A DNA stretch of 64,000 nt from Syngnathus acus (lineage: Eukaryota > Chordata > Actinopteri > Syngnathiformes > Syngnathidae). Below the pieces are notes generated by a model, which was not told the origin of the DNA, did not search any database, and saw only the letters and a program-made list of their open reading frames with translations. Every line of letters begins with the position of its first letter. The stretch's first letter is position 1. Positions 27,541 to 43,500 of this stretch are shown here, in pieces. The stretch spans positions 25,517,193-25,581,192 of the forward strand of contig NC_051088.1 in NCBI RefSeq assembly GCF_901709675.1, in the 5' to 3' direction. Made by a program: the position numbers and the translations under genes.

Positions 27541-28118
27541 CCTTTTCGCACCTCGCAAATGACATTTTCAATAGGCAGGAATGGGTCGGCCATGTTTTCT
27601 TCATCGGGTTGGTCTTGGCAGATCTGCTTGCCCTCCAGTTCTGCCTCCTCCCTCTCTTGCCGCTCTCTGGGAGGGGGGAATGTATTAACCTTTGGCATCT
27701 TCATACCTTCATACATCTTTGTTAAAGAAAATAATTTACTGGGGTCAAATGTGTTTACCCTCAAAGTGATGGAGAGAAAAAAAGTCATTACTTTTGGGTT
27801 GTAGACAACAAGGACAGTTATTGTGTTCCATGCTACGATGTGTCTTGCCGCGGCTGAGCTCACCTCTCTTCTCTTATCCGCCGCACTCGTTCTGCCCTTT
27901 CTTTCTTATCCTGCTCTTCCTGAGCTCGTTGCTCCGCTGTGTCTTTCTGCACACGCTCGGTAATGGTCTCGTAATCTTTGGCAATGTTGTTGAGCAGCCA
28001 GCCCAAACCCCTTTTGATGGATTTGTCAACCTTCTTGCCGTAACCCAGCACGGCAGAGCACGGCTCCTGGAAAAGGTTTTGTCATTAGCACCGGCCGGCA
28101 GGCAGGCCGGCAGCCACG

Positions 28119-28213
<95 letters not shown>

Positions 28214-28218
28214 CCACG

Positions 28219-28255
<37 letters not shown>

Positions 28256-31117
28256 GCGGGTGGGCGGCTAGGAAAAGCAAGCAGAAGTCATGTCCCTCAG
28301 CAGGGGCAGGAACACTTACAATCTGACAGAGACACTTGTTCTCGTTGACAAGCTTCTCTAAGGACAGGTTCTCGATGATGTCTGCTTCCGCCAGCGCGCC
28401 TTCCTGATCCTGTTTGTTGGCAAGTCTGCAATGCAGATACAAGTCATAATGATTGAAATCATCATTTGTTCTTTGGTAGAAAACACAGAAATATGAGGTC
28501 AAATTGAAATCTTTGACACACTATATTTAGGTGATCGTCATTGAATTGAAATTGATTGCACAGCCTTAAGGGAGAACATCAGAACATTTGAGCAAATGAG
28601 AAACGGGGAGGCATCAACGTTCTGCCACTAGCCATATGATAGAATGATCAATCATATGAAAATGAAGTGCTTGAAAGTACTTTGACCTCGATTTGAGGCC
28701 AAAAAAACCGACTTGAATCAAGGATGATTGAAGCGTACAACTTGGAAAGACTTTGAATTCCACTCACACAAGCACAGGTTTCCCAGCGATGCGCGGGTGC
28801 TGCAGAACCTCCGCCATGGTCTCACGCGTCTCCTGAATCCGCTGCACATCGCTGGAGTCCACCACAAAGACCACGCCGTGCGACTCTGAGTAGTAATTCT
28901 TCCATATGCCGCGGATCCTCTTCCCGCCGCCCAGGTCGAAGATGGTGACCTCAAACTTCCCCTGCTTCAAGTCCACCTTGGAAAACCCTACGGTGGGAGC
29001 GACATCCTGGGGATTGTCTGAAAAGCAAAAATCAAAGGTGAGCAAAGACAAAGCAAGTGTGATAAGAAATTAAAAAAAAAAAAAAAAACGTTCAGGTCAA
29101 CACCTCCTTGGATTCCTCGGACTGTGGCGGTCTTTCCTGCGTTGTCCAGTCCGACCATCACCAGAGTCACTTTTCTGCAGTCGGAAGGAATTAAAGGATG
29201 AATATTACATCAGTCAGTCTTGACTTTTATGCGCTCATTAAGTGACAAAGATCAACAGTGGATAGGCGACAAACGTTTCGCAGGGTCGTCTCCGAGGTGT
29301 CGATAGTAATCGCAGACCCGACGCGCATTTGTCGCCTTTCTTCATACTTAACTTTGACACTTGAGTGGAATGGACATCAAGCGCTTCATGGAAGCTTCAT
29401 GGAAAGGCCAACCATCTCATGAGCGCCCGCCCGCCCGCCCACCTTCACGATATGCGTCGCAACCCCTCGCGCTAAGGTGTCAAAGGAGGGAGGGAGGGAG
29501 GGAGCTTCCCCGACCGACTGTGGGATTAGATGAGGATTTCGGACTAAATCCACAGGCTCGCTCAAGTCACATGGACCACGTGGGTTCCGCAAGGCAACTC
29601 TTTATCCTTACATCGGGATTCTCCATGACTGTGTACGCCAGGGGTGGGCAAACTACGGCCCGCGGGCCACATCCGGCCCACGGGACCGTTTAATCCGGCC
29701 CGCCAACCCTGAATTAATTGTATTATTAAACTTTTTTTTTTGTCATTTTGCCTGCAATGACTGCGTTTCCCCAGTAGATGGGGAAGCGCTCGCCTGCGCA
29801 TTTACTACCGGAAGCCGTGTCAGAAAGCTCGGTGCACACTCACAAGTGCGTGTACGTACGTACTCAGTAGTACGGACATGGCGCACTCGCGCTCTATTTG
29901 TATCAGTCCCGAATTTAGAGCGTGGGCTGTGACGACAGCATTCTTGTAATTCGCTCGCTGAGCTTTCAGATACAGTTTTACGCTAAAGCCACCCACAAAC
30001 CTTCCCCTGGAATCCTTCCATTAAAATGAATGGCCCGAAGAAAAGAAGTGAGTGCCGAATGTTAAAAGAGTGGCCAATTTGGCTCGACGTACGCGACGTG
30101 ACGTTCAGCCACATCAACCCGTCACAGATCGAGGTAAACGGATCTCTCCTAAGAATTGCCACAACACATTTTACTCCAGACTATGATGCACTAGCAAAAA
30201 AGGGAGACCAACAACACTGTTCCCACTGAAAATGAAGGGGAGGCTCTCAAGTTTGTTGTAAAAAAATGCATTTTGAATATGATTTGTACACATAGCAGGG
30301 ATTGAAACTAGCGACCATTCTCATTTTCAAACAATGCAGGATGCTCAAGGACATTGATGCACCCACCACCTGTTTGCGACTAATCTTAACCTGTAAAGTT
30401 CTTAAGGCTTACTTTAAGGAAGTGTTTCCCGTTTCCTCACCTCTGTTACCAGGTGTTTGTGAGTTCTGCTCTGATGTTCAGATACCCCTCACCGTGTTGC
30501 CGTTTTGATTACTTTATTTGGATGTATGCTTTCACCGATTCTTCAAGATGATATATTTGGTCAGAATGTTTGCTGTTTGATGTGATCTCATAAGATAAAC
30601 ATTTTTCATTAATCTGACCTGCAGGCACTGAAGTGATGGAGACTGTTATTCATAATAATAGTGTCGTATTTTATGAGAATCACTGATAGCAGTTTTTTAG
30701 TGATTTTTTTTTTTAATGCTGTTAATAAATGCATTTGTTTTCAAAAAACTTGTTTGGAATATCCATGCTTTACTACCTACTAAAGGCCAAAATCTTTTAT
30801 GCAATGACCTTTACAGGTCACTTATATTACTTCACACAAACACTACGTCCATCTGCTCCTGGTTCGGCCCTCCGATCCAAATTTAGAACCCAGTTCGGCC
30901 CGCGAGTCAAAAAGTTTGCCCACCCCTGGTGTACGCCATGATGAACAAGAACAGTGTAGACATGCGTACAAATGAGAGTCAATTATAATACAGGAACAAA
31001 TGTGACTACTGTATGAACTGTGAACATTGCCTGCCTGTAGCACAAGGCATCTGAATTTGAAGTCTGATAATATGTCAAAAAAAGTGCATACAGTAACTGG
31101 GATTTAAAAAATAAAAT

Positions 31118-31162
<45 letters not shown>

Positions 31163-31688
31163 GTTATATCTGTATATTTTAATGACAAAATACAGCGTCA
31201 TATAAAAGACTATTTCTTGAGTTACCCCCAAGGACCCCAAGTATATTCCGCAAGGCTACTCAAAAACTATAGCCTCCCTGAAATGACAAGTTGTCGTCTT
31301 CAATTTCACCATTTTTACAAGCTTTTACGTCCATCTCTACAAATCGGACAACTGTTGTGCTGAATCCTGGAATATTTGTTCGCCACAGTTTTCCATAACA
31401 ATAGGGCCAATGGTGTAACATGATGAGGGAGGGACTTACACACCGAGTCTTTAAAAGTCATGAACAGTCATCATAACGCCAACTTTCTATCATGGTTTAA
31501 CTCTGGCACCATAAATATTTAATTTACCGGTTGGTGATCATTTTGAAAAAGTTGACACGTACAACTGCAAATCAAAGCCCAAAATATGAAATATGTTGAT
31601 TGTTTTTTTTTTTTGCTAAAACGACTTACCTTGCGGGCTCTCGCCAACGTTTCAGCCAGTTACAGCAATTCGCCATGAGGCTAAACAT
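26992..31688 (-). CDS. arl13b: ARL13B, ciliary ARF-like GTPase (last exon not found)
   Basis: ARL13B sits on the ciliary membrane, acts as an exchange factor for ARL3, and supports ciliary lipid composition and Hedgehog signalling. Coding exons (minus strand): 31688-31630, 29174-29104, 29017-28768, 28425-28320, 28066-27864, 27666-27552, 27413-27287 and about 27117-26992. All junctions are GT-AG; the last acceptor is the least certain. The N-terminus [11 protein letters not shown] has the Cys8-Cys9 palmitoylation pair. The P-loop is GLDNAGKT, switch II reads DLGGGKR (Gly in place of the usual catalytic Gln, a family trait), and NKQD is the base-recognition motif. A charged coiled coil follows (exon 5). 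The cilia-targeting VxP motif is RVDP (human RVEP). The conserved Pro-rich C-terminal exon is not visible. Read past the final donor, the frame stops at once (26987), giving 353 residues against about 428 in human. The real end may lie further left or be lost. Confidence 0.95.
27468..27539. repeat. (GT)n microsatellite in arl13b intron
   Basis: About 36 GT units between the sixth and seventh coding exons of arl13b. On the transcribed strand this is a CA run just upstream of the exon at 27413, where CA-rich RNA can influence splicing through hnRNP L (general knowledge). Confidence 0.95.
28094..28254. repeat. (CAGG)n repeat with cagccacg variants in arl13b intron 4
   Basis: About 160 bp of CAGG units with the same cagccacg variant seen at 6231-6977. 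It fills most of the intron between arl13b exons 28425-28320 and 28066-27864, so the downstream exon starts only 28 bp away from it. Confidence 0.95.
29639..30928 (+). mobile_element. Complete hAT deletion derivative with 8-bp target duplication
   Basis: The element starts caggggtgggcaaact and ends agtttgcccacccctg, a perfect 16-bp inverted pair except one inner base. It is flanked on both sides by gtgtacgc (29631-29638 and 30929-30936), the 8-bp duplication expected of hAT transposition. Inside, a 67-codon frame (30026-30229) begins [16 protein letters not shown], like the start of GTF2IRD2/ZBED-type hAT transposases. It runs straight into HINPSQ...[19 protein letters not shown], like their C-terminal end. 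The catalytic core has therefore been deleted, leaving a non-autonomous copy. It lies in intron 1 of arl13b, opposite to the gene. Confidence 0.9.
30026..30229 (+). pseudogene. hAT transposase remnant (N- and C-termini joined, core deleted)
   Basis: A 67-codon frame inside the element at 29639-30928. About 18 residues resemble the transposase start (basic KKR, then ECR). From about residue 27 the text resembles the C-terminal dimerisation tail ([25 protein letters not shown]) of GTF2IRD2-like hAT proteins. The zinc-finger, DDE and insertion domains are all missing, so no activity is expected. Assignment rests on recalled family motifs. Confidence 0.65.
31118..31155. repeat. (AT)n microsatellite in arl13b intron 1
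   Basis: About 17 AT units beside an A-rich segment. Confidence 0.9.
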
Positions 31689-32240
31689 GTCAGGCCAAGT
31701 GCGAGCGAGCGAGCGTCTGGAGTCAAGTGGTCATCGAGCTGCCAGCCAGCCTCAGGTCAGGAGTGGCACCACCGCTTTTCCTTTTCAGTCGCGTCGTGTG
31801 GAGACCGTTACCCTCACGACATTAGGAGAGAGAGAGAGAGAGAGAGCGCGAGCGAAGTCCTCAACAGCATGGGCGGCCATTTCGATGCTGAACATCAAGT
31901 TGTAACCTAGGTAACCGTGTGAGTAAAGCCAAGCGAAGCCCCCAAACGTCGAATACATAGCCCAAAACTCCGAGAAGCGTTGAGTGCGGCTGGCTGGCTG
32001 GCTGGCGCGCTTGGAGCTGGCGTTAGTTAGCCGCCGCCGCGGCGGCTTGTTGAAACTCGTTTTTCGTCTCGACGCACGTCTGTTACCTTTTAACAGTTGC
32101 TTCCAGAAGCACTAAGATGTTTACATTGCGAACGAGGCACTTAGCTATTAGCTAGCTAGCTAGCTTCCTTCCTTCCTTCCGCTTTGCTGCGCCTTCTTTT
32201 CCGTTGCTAGGATGCAGGCAGGCGTGATGACGTCATATTC
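31689..32240 (-). promoter_or_regulatory. arl13b promoter / 5' flank
   Basis: GC-richer DNA with (AG)n at 31827-31844, a ccgccgccgcggcggc block at 32031-32046, the X-box at 31902 and a second X-box-like half site near 32199-32212. The transcription start is not defined by the sequence. It separates arl13b from the end of cbs; both genes run leftwards. Confidence 0.5.
31902..31915. promoter_or_regulatory. RFX X-box in the arl13b promoter
   Basis: The bases gtaacctaggtaac fit the X-box GTNRCC-N(0-3)-RGYAAC exactly and form a perfect palindrome. The site lies about 215 bp upstream of the arl13b start codon. RFX factors switch on ciliary genes through X-boxes at this distance (established knowledge), and arl13b is ciliary. 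This site probably helps drive its expression. Confidence 0.75.
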
Positions 32241-32597
32241 CCTCGTCAAAAGGAATCGTAAAAGAAGATCTTTTGAACAGCGCCCCCTGGGCACAATCAA
32301 TGGAACGGTACCAAAATTCAAGAAATGAATGAATTTGGAATGAAACGTATTACATTTTGTTGTTTTTTATCTTTTGAATTATTTCGATCATTTCTTTACA
32401 TGTTTTTAACTGTTTATTTCATGTCAATGATGTATTACAATGTTACATTATCTAATATGTTGAGAGCTTGACGCAATACATCTTGACACATTTAACCATT
32501 TCATTCTATATTTATTGATTTAATTAGGTCACTCTTGGTCCTCCATAGCAATCTGAAGATGCACGACAATGATATGTAAAATAAAAGTTGTATCATC

Positions 32598-32603
32598 TTT
32601 ATT
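32598..32603 (-). terminator. Candidate poly(A) signal for cbs
   Basis: tttatt on the plus strand gives AATAAA on the minus strand, about 565 nt after the cbs stop codon. Other tttatt copies lie near 32510, so the site used is uncertain. Confidence 0.35.
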
Positions 32604-33165
32604 GAACCATCAACCACCTTTTTTGAACCAGCAACATCCATTCCAATAAAATGAGTCAATAAAACCAATATCCCCTGAAAACTAGCGGCAAAGTGTTGAA
32701 AGCATAAAGACCTCATGTAGGAGGATACTCAAAATACTTTTTTTTTGGGGTTGTTTGCATACAAGCGGCATACACATGCACTGTAGCTAGAAATGAAAAT
32801 GATGATTTAGGGAAAATCCTTCGAGTGTTCTTTCTTATAACACCTTTCTCAAACATACGCAAATCTCATCCACTTGCAAAAAATAAACCGTTTTCTCCTG
32901 TAACAAACAACTTTCTTTATGCACAGCATGCAGCTTCCCTTTGTAACAACCAATTTCTTCAAACAAAAAAATGACCCCCATCCCAGGTTTTGGTGTAACA
33001 AAGGTTAAAATAGCTTGCTTCATTTTCGAAACTCACGTTTACATAAACATAAAAAGGAATCCCTATCATTACTCCCCCCCATATTTGAGACAAAATGAAC
33101 TCAACGCATCTGTATACCTCGTGCCGCTGTGAAACTGTACAAGCACTGCACTGCACTGCAACCAT

Positions 33166-37582
<4,417 letters not shown>

Positions 37583-38764
37583 GGCTTGCTTTGGAAGAAC
37601 CAAAACAAATATACATTGGATTTAATTGCCGCCGCGCTCAAGAAGTTGTGCAGAAAAAGCTGACATTTGGAACATCCTATGACAAAGTTTGAAGGAGGAC
37701 GTGGACCATGTATTTCTCATTATTGCGCAACAGTTTGAAAACCAAAAAAGACAGCTGGATAAACAAGTACACTGAAACAATTTTGTAACCATTCCAGGCC
37801 GTATCGAGTCACGCCAACAATGATTAAACCCAGGCTGTTTTTATTCTTCAAGGCTGTTGTTTACTTTCTCGCCACATATTTGCTTTTTATACACATTCAT
37901 TGAACTCGATGGAACGCATTGTGGAAAAACAGACTTTTGAATTGTCTGCATACAAACGGTTGGGTCTTTCGAGGATCTTCGCATGCAGCAAATGGGAAGC
38001 ATTTGCTTATTTCCAAAGGGCTACCCGAGTTATTCCTGCAAATTGCGTCAGCCCAATTTGGCTAATTTGCTTAATAACCAGGCACACACAGTTTTGACAG
38101 AACATGCTATTAAGACACATGACACCGTTGTCATACTGTATGTATTCAGTGAGTCATCAGTCACAGTGCCAAACCAAGAACTGAAATAAACAAGCTTATC
38201 TTGATCAGACAGTCTGGATATAATGAATACTGCTGAATGTTTTGCCACCTAAATTCTTCTGTACAATATTCCCTCCATTGGCCAATGAATGACTCTTTTT
38301 ACCTGCCTAATAATATTATGATGATTTCATTCTATGTCGTATTAATGCTCTTAAACATCCTTCCATTTTCACATATAGCATCTGTAGGTTTACATAGCCT
38401 GGCCAAATTTGGGACGTTTTTGCACTTTAATGTGACTGAGCTGTCTCATGATATGGCTGTTTGGTTTGCATGTTTTACTTGTGCTATTCGGAAATGTCCC
38501 GCAATGTAGTTTGAATCCTATTTCTAGTTTTAAAATGTGTTTTACCTCATCACACGTTTTCCCTTAAATAATGGTACAAATTCCGCAAAAGTATGTCCAT
38601 TTCTTAGCACAATCCGAACTCTTGGGAACATATGTCATTCACCGCAGGCCAAGATGCTCATTTCAGATGCATCGACTAAACAGGGAAACCTGATCTGCTG
38701 TGCGACACACAACTAACTCCGTTCCGAAACGTGCAGATTCAAACAGGGATCATCTATTGTGTGT

Positions 38765-38850
38765 GCATGCAGGAATTCAGGCCGCAGTTGGAAATAAGAA
38801 CTTGTTCTTAATTGTTTGCCCGGTTAAATAAAGATGAAATAACAATACAA
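38765..38850 (+). mobile_element. 3' tail of a non-LTR retroelement (fragment)
   Basis: The text gttggaaataagaacttgtt-cttaattg followed by gcccggttaaataaagatga matches the familiar 3' end of a fish L2-like LINE. Only the tail is present. It lies upstream of the first cbs coding exon, in the presumed first intron. Confidence 0.55.
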
Positions 38851-39189
38851 AAAAGATTCAGTGGCTAAATCAGTAGCAAATTTATATGATCCTTAGCTTT
38901 CCTATGGAGCTCGTGTATTATTGATTTGTGGCATAATCAGCTGTCAAAAAGTCAACACATTGTGGGAAAGTTATTTTCATCTGGGGAAAAAAGGAAGAAG
39001 AAAAAAACCACTGTCTGCACCGTCAGCAGAAAGCAAAACGCAGCAAGCCAGCCAGCCAGCCAGCCATAACAAAAGCGCTACCTACGTACGCATGAACAGC
39101 AGGAGTGGAGAGCAAAAAGACACAAGGTGACGAATGAAAAGATGAAACAAGTCCTCGGCGTATTGGTGCGGAAGAACGCGTCAGCGAAA

Positions 39190-39239
39190 GATGCTGCGAC
39201 TGTGGCAATCTTGCATCACTGTGGCAATCTTGCATCACA
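39190..39239. repeat. 20-bp direct duplication
   Basis: The unit ctgtggcaatcttgcatcac is present twice back to back (about 39199-39238). Confidence 0.85.
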
Positions 39240-39475
39240 ACAAAGCAAACGTGCAAAGAGTCATCTCCTCCATCTTCTCCAAAGGGACAGAGAGGTCATA
39301 AGAGAACATTCTGCTCCAATATCCCTTTCCTGCTCAAACCATGGTTTCAACGGACCACTAAGGCGCTGCTGTTGCATCAGCTTGCACGATGGCACAGGTC
39401 ACGGCTAAAGAGCTTTCAATTAACAGGATGACTGTTTCTTAACCACTGTAGCGCGATGGCTCAATTTTCACTCAC

Positions 39476-39840
39476 CTATTAATTCGAATGTGGTCGCTCC
39501 CCAAAAAACAGAGGAAAAGAGACGGCACACGTGAGATTCGGTGACAATACTGCGTAGCAAACAATTGGTCGCTTCCGCTTCCAAGCGTGCGGACTTGATA
39601 GAGGAGAGGTAAGCATCAGGGCCCTCGCTGATTGGCTGCGGTGAGGGCGTCGCGTCTGCTCCACGAATCAGGAGCGTCTTTCGACAGCGGATTGGCGCAC
39701 GCAGTCACCGCCCCGCCCCGCCCCGCCCGCCCCCTGTTTCTGACGTTTTACGACACTCCCGCAGTCCGCGCAGCGCCACCGCCCCCCCCCCCCCCCCTTT
39801 CCCGTTTGTTGACACAACGCAACGGACATGTGGGAAAATC
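39476..39840 (-). promoter_or_regulatory. Probable cbs 5' untranslated exon and CpG-rich promoter
   Basis: On the minus strand a good donor (aatag then gtgagtg) ends at 39476. A suitable acceptor lies just before the cbs start codon (about 37588), which suggests a non-coding first exon here. Upstream are two inverted CCAAT boxes (gattggctg near 39629, gattggcgc near 39689), a run of GC boxes (ccgccccgccccgcc near 39709) and a C-run at 39781-39797. These are features of a housekeeping promoter. Confidence 0.55.
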
Positions 39841-40468
39841 TACTGACGTTTACAATGACTAGCGATGCACGCGGGCTAGAAAGAAGGCCACTCTAAAAAA
39901 GGATCAACGCACTTTCCCTTCAGTTAAAAACTGACTGCCAGCCACGACTGGAGACACTTTCTAAAAAGTATGCGTCTAAACACATGAATTAGGCAGGCAT
40001 TCCGGTTGTACTTGTTTTCTTCTTTTTTTTACCCCGTTTTGTTGTTGTATAAATATGACACAAAACCTTGGTGACATTTGACACCAGGGTCATATTTTTG
40101 TTTGAACCACATGTGCATTTCATTTGGTCTTGTGAAAACGTGTCAGTTCAATGCGTCAGTAATACGTTGCTGTTCTCTGACAAGAAACTGAGGGAGGGAT
40201 CGTGGGAAGGACGTCACTTGTCGAAGACAGGTGTTTCTGAAAATCTCAAGTCAAAACATATGTTCTACACTACTGACTGGCTCCATGATGATTTGGAGTT
40301 GGCGACATTTCTTCACCACTAAAATATGTAACGCCTCCTTTACACACAGCCGATTTGAATGATTTCCCACATGTAGGAATGTCACACGCGCATCTCTTCT
40401 GTCTTGCAGATTTGGAAAGAAATGAAGTGATAGTTTCTGAAGTAAACAAAGCAGAGTAACAAATCTGT

Positions 40469-40474
40469 TTTATT
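40469..40474 (-). terminator. Candidate poly(A) signal for u2af1
   Basis: AATAAA on the minus strand, about 112 nt after the u2af1 stop codon, preceding the gap of about 600 bp to the cbs promoter. It fits a short 3' UTR. Confidence 0.6.
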
Positions 40475-40585
40475 GAGAAAGCGAGCAGCCGTTTGTAAAA
40501 AAAAAAGGAAGGAAAGAAAAGCACGATAAGAAGTCACCAAAAGTCGAAATGAGCGTTTCCACTGTGAGGCTTTTGGTCGAGGTCT

Positions 40586-43500
40586 TCAGAACCTTCCTGA
40601 GCGTTCTCTGTCTCTCGACCGCCGTCTTTCACGGTCCCGCCGCCGATCCTTCGAACGGGAGCGTCTGTCCCGGGAACGCGAGCGTTGCCTATCGGCAGAG
40701 AAAAAGCCAATCAAGTAGTACAAGTAGCGAATCAAAGTAAGTGATGCGTCCCGACCTTTTTCTACGACGTCCGTACAACTCTCGCCGAAGTTCCCTCGAT
40801 ATAGGTTTCAGGTGCATGAAGTTGCAGAAGCCACCTCGGGTGCACTCTCTGGAAAACAGTTTGTAGGTCTGATCAAAGCGCATGCTACTGTCAAGTGACA
40901 TTTGCAAAGAAGCATTTTCAAAGGGAATCACTCGTCTTTATTGATAATCACCATGGTAGCAGGAGAATGAATAACGTCGTCGCCAAAATCATTCATGAGG
41001 AAGGAGGCCATTTGCAGTACATCTGATCGGGAGATGCTTCAGTGCGCAGCGAAAGGACCCAAAACACTTAAAGGGAAAAAAGGTCTTCGAAGCCAGACGG
41101 AGAATTTGTACTTGTGCTGTTTATTTTCTTCATCGGTTTTTTGTTTGTTTGTTTTTTTCCAGCCGGCATGTGACATCGGCACCTTCAAATCAAACTTTTC
41201 AGACACATCTGACTGGAACGCATGACATGCGCTACGTAAAGACTTGATCACGTGTTGTCCACTTGATGGCACAAGCGAGCTGCTGTCAACCAACCGGATG
41301 CATCACTCGAATGCAATGGCCCACAAATCTAGATTTGCTCAAGAATGTCATCTTACATTTTGACCGTTTTGAAATGATACGGTCGAGTTTTCGGCTCATC
41401 ATCCCGACTGCGGTTCCTCACCCCATTTCGTATTGGCGGCAGCAAGCTTCCCTGAAGTCAGTGACAGGGGAGAGCTCAGCGTGGACGGGCTGGGCGTTGA
41501 ACCAGCGGTTGTTCAAGTCCAGGACAGCTTTTTCCGCATCCTCTTCGCGACGGAACTGCACGCAAAAAATGTGGGAAGAAGGTGCCGCTTCTTGACGTCA
41601 ACAATTTAGTACCTTGACGTAGACGTTGCCAACAAGATGGTCGCCCAAGTTGTCGCAAATGTTCATCTCTTCTACTTCCCCGTACTTTTCCTCCATCTCC
41701 GTGAAGACCTCCTGCGTAAAAGCAAGTCCAGTTGAAACCGTTCAACGCCACTTTTCAAGGTCAAATTGCAGCGTGACTTTGATTTGGGATTCTTGGGAGA
41801 TGGACAGATCTGCTGCGAAAGCACAGCAGTGGAACAAAAGTTAGAGTACAACATTACAAGCTCCAGTTTGATATCGCTTGAAAATTCAAGTTAAAGACTG
41901 CTGCAGGTCTTAAGCACTTGCGGACAAAAGGGAAGGATACAAAAAAAATGACTCACCTCAAAGAACTCGTCATAGTGCTCCTGCATTTCCACATCACTGA
42001 CGGCGCCTGAGGTGACAAGACGACATCGTCAAAAAAACTCAACTTGGGACATTTAGCATGAAGTGCAGCGTGTGCGTGTGCGCGTTTAACATTTAGGAAA
42101 ACTACAACTTGGCCCGGCTGGCTTCCTCCGGGCAGGACAACGATTTCATTACGTGCACAACGTCACGGTCAAATTCTTGATGCTCTAGCTACAAACACAA
42201 AATGGGGTCAGCGACCGACCCGCTTCTGCCGATCGGACATTGTGTGCTCAGTGACGGATGGGCGCAAAGCCCATAGGCTCAAACAGATATGCCTTCACAC
42301 GTGGAGCCTGGATGTTTGATTAGCGTTGCAGTCAAGGTTAATCCAAGGTGAGTTGGCCAGTGGTGGGCCGCTTAAGAGGAATTCAGCCTCAAATCAGTTC
42401 ATAAGCCAAATCAAAACCCCAAGATGTTGTTTTTGTTGTTGTTTTTTTGCATGGGGGGGGGGGGGGGGGGGGGGGGGGCTCCTGGGGACGAAGAAGAACT
42501 TACAGTACAAACCATCAGCAGACTTGGGCACAGTTTTCAAGGTTATGAAGGTAAATGTTCAAGGGGGGAAATGTTCTGAAATACAAAACGCAAACTTCTG
42601 TGACAAAGAGCAAGGAAAAACGTGGAGCTGGGGAGGGAAAACATGTGATTAGAATCCACAGGAATGGCATCTTGGTCATCTTTGAGGGCTCAAAAAGAGC
42701 ATTGAATGGCGCAAGTTTGAAAGCGCCTCGTGTCACAGCATGGAAAAACACATTAGACTTGCCTTTTCTCCTGAGTCGAGGTCAGGTTTCTAATCAGAAT
42801 GCTGATAAAGAGAAACTTTTCACCAATCAGATGGTGTGGGGTGGACATGAATTTCGATGATGCAAAAAAATCCAACACCTGAGTCACGAGTCAGGTTGAC
42901 TGTGTATTATCAGCGTTAGTCGAGTCTGTGGCGGGCGGGCGGGCGTTGCGCCAAGACCTGACGTATTGCCGTTTATGCCCTCATGTGTTACGCAACATGC
43001 AGCTGTTTCGCAAAGTGCCATACGTACGGCCGAGCCGCAAGCGACACCTCACGTGTAGCCTTAATAAATCACAGGGAGTGTCGGTGGGGAGGGCAGGGCA
43101 GGGCAGGGCAGGGCAGGGCAGGGCAGGGCAGGGCAGGGCAGGGGGTACTTACAGCGCGACGCGTCGGCCGTCTGTGCGCTGTTCTGAGGGTTCCGGTAGA
43201 TGTTTTGTATCAAAATAGTCTGCAGTGCGGCCGATTCAAACAAAAAGCAATTAAAAAGAAAAACAAATGAGCACTGTTGTAGCAGCAATTGTTCAGCAAC
43301 ATCATCCTCACCTGGCTGAAAGTGGGTTTGTTGTGCAATCTCGAGCAGCGGTCTCCATGTCTGCAAGCTCCAATTTTAAAATAGAAGGAACAATTGACCC
43401 TGGAAAGAAAGAATGAAGGACTCAAATGAGCATACTAGGGCTGAAAGTGTTGCGATTTTTCTGACAGCTATTTGAATTCAATTTCCTCGAAATGAAGTTT

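Noticed and set aside
32270-32295. CTCF-like agcgccccctgggcac on the minus strand
   Set aside because: Only the AGGGGGCGC half fits; the upstream CCA part does not match.
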